From NCBI GenBank assembly GCA_030539815.1, contig JAUNXM010000083.1, positions 1-8,745 on the forward strand: DNA of 8,745 bases, given 5' to 3'. The notes beneath the pieces are model-generated. The model had not been told where the DNA came from and searched no databases. It saw nothing but the letters and a program-made list of their open reading frames with translations. The translations under genes and the position numbers were made by a program. The DNA is from Methanobacterium sp. (GTDB taxonomy: Archaea > Methanobacteriota > Methanobacteria > Methanobacteriales > Methanobacteriaceae). Shown here in pieces: positions 1 to 3,333 of the stretch (the stretch's first letter is position 1; each line of letters begins with the position of its first letter).

Positions 1-40
1 CTCTTTCCACCTTAATATCATAAACAATTATAACATACAT
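1..40 (-). CDS. cas2: Cas2 N-terminus, cut by the window edge
   Basis: Thirteen codons starting at ATG 40-38 read MYVIIVYDIKVER, which matches the first beta strand of Cas2, with the conserved Asp (residue 8) after a hydrophobic strand ending in Tyr. Cas2 dimers bridge two Cas1 dimers in the spacer-integration complex (family knowledge). The gene starts 5 bases after the cas1 stop codon and continues off the left edge. An SD-like GGTGGTGA overlaps the last codons of cas1. The short visible piece limits certainty, but sequence and position agree well. Confidence 0.85.
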   Translation of the reverse strand, partial: MYVIIVYDIKVER

Positions 41-45
41 TAAGT

Positions 46-53
46 TCACCACC
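46..53 (-). promoter_or_regulatory. Shine-Dalgarno site of cas2 inside the cas1 3' end
   Basis: On the minus strand GGTGGTGA is formed by the two last Trp codons and the TGA stop of cas1. It sits 5 bases before the cas2 ATG. This indicates translational coupling of cas1 and cas2. Confidence 0.7.
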
Positions 54-1011
54 ACATCACAAATGGCTTGTACTCCTTTGAACTCAATAAGTGTTTTATA
101 AGTTTATATGCCTCCAAACGTATTAAACGCCTATAAGAAACTTTACGGTTAAGTTCACGATGTTTTATAGTTTTTTTCAGACGTTCATCATATTCTTTTA
201 AGAATGATTTACGACCCTGGTCATTTAAGAGACAGTAATTTATGTCACGCTCAAAATCTTCCTCTTTAAGCATTCTTTTATTAACCAAATAAAAAATAAG
301 GCGATCTACCAATATAGGTTTGAATATCTCACTTAAATCCAGTGCCAGAGAGTAACGACGTTCGAATGGTTCATGCAGATAAGAAATAGTCGGATTGAGC
401 TGAGTATGATAGATTTCACTCAGCACCGTGGAGTAAAGAAGAGAATTTCCAAAACTTATGAGAGCATTTACCATATTTTCAGGAGGTCTACGACTCCTTC
501 CTTCCATCTTAAAGCCATCAGGCAATATTTCATCCATATGAGTGTAGTAAGCAGAACGCATTCTCCCCTCAACATTCATCACTTCCGTAATGGCACCACA
601 ACCAGCTAAATCCCCCATTGTATCCCCAATAGTGTTTTGTATGCGGTAATATGAAAGTACTTTCCCCATATTTTGCCCTGCACCTTCCACAAACTTTTTA
701 GCAATCACCATCCGTTTTTCATGATCAAGGTAGTGTTCTGCCTGTTTAATCAGAAGATCACCGGAAAGAAGGGTTTCCCGGGGATAAAAACTACCATCGT
801 AAAAACCATAATAATTGAAGAAGTGAATTGGTATCCCTTCTTTGGCCAGAAGATGCACCACTTGAGAAGAAAAGGTTAAAGATCCATAAGCGTAGATGGA
901 ATATATCTTATTTATAGGCAGGGGCTTTTTACCCTCTTTGTTCATAAAATAAACCGTATTTTCCTTTCTTTTAAGAATTCCATCCGACATTATGTAGTAA
1001 TTTCTCTTCAT
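46..1011 (-). CDS. cas1: CRISPR-associated endonuclease Cas1 (type I-B)
   Basis: The protein has 321 residues, the usual Cas1 length. Cas1 is the metal-dependent integrase that inserts spacers into the CRISPR array as a complex with Cas2. The N-terminal beta domain carries the typical short strands (IYSIYAYGSLTF near 37-47, HFFNYYGFYDGSFYPRE near 63-79). The helical C-terminal domain has the likely metal ligands Glu148 (in MNVEGRMRSAYY), His213 (in YLHEPFERRY) and Asp225/Glu228 (in LALDLSEIFKP). The ATG at 1011-1009 is preceded by AGGTGGG three bases upstream, in a TAGGTGGG sequence that also holds the stop codon of the broken HEPN gene, so cas1 is in the same transcript as the upstream genes. 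The gene looks intact. Its base composition is clearly richer in G+C than the cas3-cas8 block. Confidence 0.97.
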   Translation of the reverse strand: MKRNYYIMSDGILKRKENTVYFMNKEGKKPLPINKIYSIYAYGSLTFSSQVVHLLAKEGIPIHFFNYYGFYDGSFYPRETLLSGDLLIKQAEHYLDHEKRMVIAKKFVEGAGQNMGKVLSYYRIQNTIGDTMGDLAGCGAITEVMNVEGRMRSAYYTHMDEILPDGFKMEGRSRRPPENMVNALISFGNSLLYSTVLSEIYHTQLNPTISYLHEPFERRYSLALDLSEIFKPILVDRLIFYLVNKRMLKEEDFERDINYCLLNDQGRKSFLKEYDERLKKTIKHRELNRKVSYRRLIRLEAYKLIKHLLSSKEYKPFVMWW

Positions 1012-1014
1012 TTT

Positions 1015-1021
1015 CCCACCT
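1015..1021 (-). promoter_or_regulatory. Shine-Dalgarno site of cas1
   Basis: AGGTGGG lies three bases before the cas1 ATG and overlaps the TAG stop (1022-1020) of the HEPN pseudogene. This fixes the cas1 start and shows that HEPN and cas1 were arranged as an operon. Confidence 0.7.
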
Positions 1022-1182
1022 ATTCCATTAATATTGTCACAATAGATAATAATTGAGTTGCAGATTCAAAAAGATCTTCAGCCAGTTCATTGTTATAAGA
1101 ATAACTGTAATTTGCCTTTTCTCTGCTTTTCATTGCAAAATCAAAATCATCAAGTAGATCAGAATTTATAACACCCTCATCT

Positions 1183-1213
1183 ACAAACAATGCTTTTATG
1201 GCATGTTTTTAAC
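1183..1213 (-). repeat. 31-bp direct repeat, copy A (HEPN 3' side)
   Basis: Identical at all 31 positions to 1250-1280, with mismatches immediately outside on both sides. On the minus strand it begins GTTAAAAACATGCC and ends GCATTGTTTGT. It encodes the HEPN stretch KHAIKALFV and continues directly into VDEGV, so it is native coding sequence on this side. Confidence 0.95.
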
Positions 1214-1249
1214 CCCAGTTATTAATGTCAGCTTCTTTCAAAGGGCTTA
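1214..1249. other. 36-bp unique insert between the direct repeats (spacer-like)
   Basis: These 36 bases have no second copy in the window and no place in the HEPN reading frame. They lie exactly between the two 31-bp repeats, giving a 67-bp repeat-to-repeat period. The length is that of a type I-B spacer. One minus-strand frame is free of stops (SPLKEADINNW), which is compatible with a fragment of foreign coding sequence but proves nothing at this length. I read it as a spacer integrated off target by Cas1-Cas2 (inference). Confidence 0.6.
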
Positions 1250-1280
1250 ACAAACAATGCTTTTATGGCATGTTTTTAAC
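1250..1280 (-). repeat. 31-bp direct repeat, copy B (HEPN 5' side)
   Basis: Second copy of 1183-1213, offset by 67 bp. On its upstream side it is continuous with the HEPN frame (…GYHEKSHAC, then TAA, then KHAIKALFV). Both copies carry the same TTAAAAA, so the nonsense codon seen here at 1278-1276 was probably present before the duplication. Confidence 0.95.
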
Positions 1281-1494
1281 AGGCATGACTTTTCTCATGG
1301 TAACCCTTTGTAAAAAGAAGAGCCCTAAAAGCATGGAACATTGTATAATAACTTTGAACAATTACACATTAGGGTTATCTCCATTAATACTTTTTTCAGC
1401 AGATTTTAAATCATCACGAGCTTCTTTTAACTCTTTATTCGCAAAATCTGAGTTATCCCAAATCTTTATTATTTTGCCTTTTTCCTTGCATCTT

Positions 1495-2028
1495 TCAAAT
1501 CGAAACCTCATAAAGAGACCTTCCTTTCATTATTTGATTGTAAAATGGTTGATCTTCTTTTTTTATTTGTCTAAATTCATTTTCAGTTACAATAACCGGG
1601 GAAATTTGGCGTGAAATTTCTATCTGATGTTTTGTGGTGATTTCATTGACGTGTCGGGGGTTATCTGTTAGTACAAAAAGGTCAATATCACTTTCAGATG
1701 TATCTTCGCCGGTGGCACAGCCCCCATAAAGCATTATACGACTGGAATCTTTTTTAAGCTCTTTGATCATAACTTCGAGGTCAAAGAGGGTGAAGAGGAT
1801 TTTTAATTCTCTTAAAATTGGGTTTTCCATGTTGGCCTGGTATATACTCAGTCGACCTCTTTCTCTTTTTATGAGTAAATCTTCCTCGGTTAGTATCTTC
1901 AAAGACTTGCTGGCAGTGCCCAGTGAAATTCCCAGCTGTCTAACCAGCTCGCGGGTGTGATAATCTTCGTGATATCGCCCACCTAAAAACTTTAGGAGGG
2001 AAAGGGATGGACCACTGAAAACGTTCAT
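1495..2028 (-). CDS. HTH-fused minimal nucleotidyltransferase (MNT-type antitoxin/regulator)
   Basis: The protein has 177 residues. Residues about 8-65 form a winged helix-turn-helix of the ArsR/MarR kind (HTRELVRQLGISLGTASKSL, then a wing KRERGRLSIY). Residues about 95-175 form a Pol-beta-like nucleotidyltransferase core with YGGCATGEDTSESDIDLFVL. Asp114 and Asp116 are the metal-binding DxD, at the usual distance from the glycine motif. That motif is GG (102-103) instead of the canonical GS. MNT proteins of MNT/HEPN modules neutralise the HEPN toxin by transferring AMP (family knowledge). Here the downstream HEPN gene is broken, so the protein is an orphan antitoxin or a DNA-binding regulator. 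The ATG at 2028 is the first in frame and has no SD. A TATA-like box about 35-40 bases upstream suggests an almost leaderless mRNA. A palindrome next to the start suggests autoregulation. Confidence 0.85.
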   Translation of the reverse strand: MNVFSGPSLSLLKFLGGRYHEDYHTRELVRQLGISLGTASKSLKILTEEDLLIKRERGRLSIYQANMENPILRELKILFTLFDLEVMIKELKKDSSRIMLYGGCATGEDTSESDIDLFVLTDNPRHVNEITTKHQIEISRQISPVIVTENEFRQIKKEDQPFYNQIMKGRSLYEVSI

Positions 2029-2029
2029 T

Positions 2030-2043
2030 TGAACATATGTTCA
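2030..2043. promoter_or_regulatory. 14-bp perfect palindrome, likely operator of the HTH-nucleotidyltransferase
   Basis: TGAACATATGTTCA is a perfect palindrome one base upstream of the ATG at 2028. Further GAAC-type half-sites lie at 2051-2055 (GAACA) and, less complete, at 2022-2026. It covers the expected transcription start about 25 bases downstream of the TATA-like box. The nearest candidate binder is the HTH domain encoded immediately downstream (inference). Confidence 0.6.
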
Positions 2044-2056
2044 TTTTTTCGAACAC

Positions 2057-2073
2057 TTTATAATATATTTATC
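2057..2073 (-). promoter_or_regulatory. TATA-like promoter for nucleotidyltransferase-HEPN-cas1-cas2
   Basis: The minus strand reads GATAAATATATTATAAA, preceded by an A-rich run (AAAAAAG) that could serve as BRE. It lies in the 70-bp gap after cas4. It would start transcription at about 2036-2041, within the palindrome, giving a leader of roughly ten bases without SD. Confidence 0.55.
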
Positions 2074-2099
2074 TTTTTTGCCAAACCATGGTAACTTGT

Positions 2100-2618
2100 T
2101 TAAACCCAGCAAAGCTCATAATAGGCACATTTCCTGCAGGTAGGTGATTTAATTGGTTTAGGCATGTCACCATCAATTAGAAGAGCGACCTTTTCAGTTA
2201 ATTCCCTGATTTCTGCTTCACGAGATCCATCCCATTTTAGGGTAATCTTTTTCCTCATTTTAGGATAGTTTATCATCCCCACCACATTTTCCACACCTTT
2301 AACCACATTCAGGTAATAAAGGTAGTACAAAAGCTGGTATTCATGGGCTTTCTCCATTTTTTTACTCTTTTTAACCTCATGAACCTCCAACATGTCACCT
2401 TTTTTGATGAAATCAATGCTGATGAGGTTGTCAATTGTGTAATCTCTTTTTTCTTTCTGGTAAGTGCCCTGGTGGAGTTGTTTTCCCATTGAGACTAAAT
2501 CTGATTCCTGTTCCATCTTAATATGGTGAGAAAAGAACCATAACTTGGTTTTGCATATGAAGTAGTAGTTGATCTGGGTTCCCATGATCTGCAAGTGTTT
2601 TTCAGTTTTGGATAACAT
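2100..2618 (-). CDS. cas4: CRISPR-associated exonuclease Cas4
   Basis: A RecB-like nuclease with an iron-sulfur cluster that trims prespacers and helps select PAM-containing ends for Cas1-Cas2 (family knowledge). Numbering from the ATG at 2624: cluster cysteine Cys24 in [12 protein letters not shown] and a C-terminal trio Cys163, Cys166, Cys172 ([10 protein letters not shown]). The nuclease residues are His51 (GKQLH), Asp71 (ISIDF), Glu83 and Lys85 (VHEVKKSK), with the QLLYYLYYL helix after them. All expected residues are present, and the length (172-174) is normal for a small Cas4. Two ATGs lie two codons apart at 2624 and 2618. I prefer 2618 because AGGGG at 2630-2626 is then seven bases away rather than one. 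The SD overlaps the vapC stop codon, so cas4 is read with vapBC. Confidence 0.93.
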   Translation of the reverse strand: MLSKTEKHLQIMGTQINYYFICKTKLWFFSHHIKMEQESDLVSMGKQLHQGTYQKEKRDYTIDNLISIDFIKKGDMLEVHEVKKSKKMEKAHEYQLLYYLYYLNVVKGVENVVGMINYPKMRKKITLKWDGSREAEIRELTEKVALLIDGDMPKPIKSPTCRKCAYYELCWV

Positions 2619-2629
2619 CACCATACCCC

Positions 2630-3019
2630 TTAATGTATTCTCATGATTCCCTTAACTTTATCAAAATCAGAATCAAATGAAGCAATTGTATCTATTTTAT
2701 CCCGTTGCATGAGTTCTAATGAAACAGAATCGGCAAAAGAAAGCATTCCATCATATTTTAAGAAAAAATTCATGGCCTGTGTACTTAAATCTTTATCCAT
2801 GAATTTTACGTCATGGTTATCTATTATGTAATGGTATAGGCGGGCCCCCATCTTACCACCCGCCAGACTCCCAACCATGGTCACTGCCTCTGAAAGAACA
2901 ACAATAGATGTCATTTTATCTTGTTTTGTAACTTCAGGAAGTATTTCCAGAACCCTGGTATGCCACTGGTCCTTTTTTATGGATGCAGCTATGAAAAAAG
3001 AAGCATCAATGAAAATCAA
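2630..3019 (-). CDS. vapC: VapC-type PIN-domain toxin ribonuclease
   Basis: A 129-residue PIN-domain protein. The acidic active-site residues are Asp5 (MIFIDASFF), Glu44 (VVLSEAV), Asp97 ([12 protein letters not shown]) and Asp116 or Asp118 (ASFDSDFD). The set and order are complete, so the enzyme should be active. VapC toxins cleave tRNA or rRNA and are held by VapB (family knowledge). The start codon is TTG at 3019-3017, overlapping the vapB stop as TTGA, with GAGGGGCG a few bases upstream. A non-ATG start would keep toxin below antitoxin. The stop codon overlaps the cas4 SD. The pair sits between cas3 and cas4, where standard I-B operons have no gene. Confidence 0.9.
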   Translation of the reverse strand: MIFIDASFFIAASIKKDQWHTRVLEILPEVTKQDKMTSIVVLSEAVTMVGSLAGGKMGARLYHYIIDNHDVKFMDKDLSTQAMNFFLKYDGMLSFADSVSLELMQRDKIDTIASFDSDFDKVKGIMRIH

Positions 3020-3246
3020 ATCTTTTCGCCCCTCTGGGCTTTCTTTTTAAGTTCTACTGCATCAGTTTCAGGTCCATCAACCATGCCCAGTATATCATCA
3101 ATGGTCATCTTTTTCCGGAACTTTAATTCCACACCTTCTTCTGTAGAAACCCATTCCAGTATATCCCCTGGACCTACATTGAACTTCTTTCTTATTTCCG
3201 CAGGAACAACTGTCTGGAAACCCTTTGAGATTTTAGTTTCCGCCAT
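3016..3246 (-). CDS. vapB: VapB-type antitoxin, AbrB/SpoVT swapped-hairpin DNA-binding protein
   Basis: 76 residues. Residues about 1-45 form the AbrB/SpoVT DNA-binding fold (TKISKGFQTVVPAEIRKKF, then NVGPGDILEW). The charged C-terminal part (about 46-76) is the expected toxin-wrapping segment. VapB neutralises VapC and usually represses its own promoter as a VapBC complex (family knowledge). The ATG at 3246-3244 has a near-perfect SD, AGGTGATC, four bases upstream. An AT-rich gap with a TATA-like box separates it from cas3, so vapB probably begins a transcription unit that continues into vapC and cas4. Confidence 0.9.
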   Translation of the reverse strand: MAETKISKGFQTVVPAEIRKKFNVGPGDILEWVSTEEGVELKFRKKMTIDDILGMVDGPETDAVELKKKAQRGEKI

Positions 3247-3324
3247 TTAGATCACCTATTGAAATATTAGTTTTCAAAGTATATATGTTTTCAAATTTTT
3301 TGGTTATTCAAAGTGTGATCTAAA
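3246..3324. promoter_or_regulatory. 10-bp inverted repeat spanning the vapB promoter and SD
   Basis: TTTAGATCAC at 3246-3255 is the exact reverse complement of GTGATCTAAA at 3315-3324, with 59 bases between them. The start-proximal arm contains the SD and the first base of the vapB ATG. It may be an operator for VapB, or an RNA stem that hides the SD in transcripts reading through from cas3. Both are inferences. Confidence 0.45.
3250..3287 (-). promoter_or_regulatory. vapB promoter: TATA-like box and SD
   Basis: The minus strand has CATATATA at 3287-3280, preceded by TTTGAAAA as a possible BRE. The SD AGGTGATC is at 3257-3250. A start about 25 bases below the TATA-like box falls near 3257, so the leader would consist of little more than the SD. 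Confidence 0.55.
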
Positions 3325-3333
3325 ATTTATAAT

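Larger units (their letters stand above)
1020..1511 (-). pseudogene. Broken HEPN-domain toxin gene (MNT/HEPN partner)
   Basis: Minus-strand conceptual translation gives a HEPN-domain protein in pieces. It starts at ATG 1511-1509, overlapping the nucleotidyltransferase gene by 17 bp, with GGAAGGT as SD. Piece 1 contains CKEKGKIIK and KELKEARDDLKSAEKS and ends at a frameshift at about 1368-1371. Piece 2, in a shifted frame, reads QSYYTMFHAFRALLFTKGY followed by HEKSHAC, then an in-frame TAA at 1278-1276. After a 67-bp repeat-plus-insert, piece 3 reads KHAIKALFVDEGVINSDLL and runs to TAG at 1022-1020. HEPN proteins of this family are small RNA-binding or RNase toxins paired with minimal nucleotidyltransferases (family knowledge). 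The Arg-x4-6-His catalytic motif usual for active HEPN RNases is not obvious. At least three lesions make the gene non-functional. The spacing to cas1 (8 bases) shows that it was an operon member. Confidence 0.85.

Noticed and set aside
373..879. Two plus-strand open frames opposite cas1.
   Set aside because: They are shadows of the strongly conserved cas1 gene, without SD sites or recognisable domains. The same applies to plus-strand frames opposite vapC, cas3, cas5 and cas7.
1183..1280. Explanation of the 31-bp repeat as a tandem duplication by replication slippage.
   Set aside because: A 67-bp tandem duplication would have doubled the 36 bp too. Neither flank of the repeats resembles the insert as a direct copy, and no third copy exists at the next 67-bp step on either side.
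1183..1280. Insertion footprint of a transposon or casposon.
   Set aside because: The 36-bp insert has no terminal inverted repeats, and a 31-bp target duplication is far longer than those of known insertion sequences or of casposons (about 14-15 bp).
1231..1322. Part of the insert (1231-1249, CTTCTTTCAAAGGGCTTA) resembles the reverse complement of HEPN sequence at 1300-1322 (CTTCTTTTTACAAAGGGTTA).
   Set aside because: The match needs gaps and is of low complexity. It might hint at a self- or HEPN-derived spacer or a hairpin, but it is too weak to claim.
1225..1614. Plus-strand open frame of 129 codons.
   Set aside because: It is antisense to the HEPN pseudogene and the nucleotidyltransferase end, has no family resemblance, and minus-strand homology explains the region.
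2600..2624. ATG 2624 as the cas4 start.
   Set aside because: Not excluded, but only one base separates it from AGGGG. The ATG two codons later has normal spacing, and the difference does not affect any domain.
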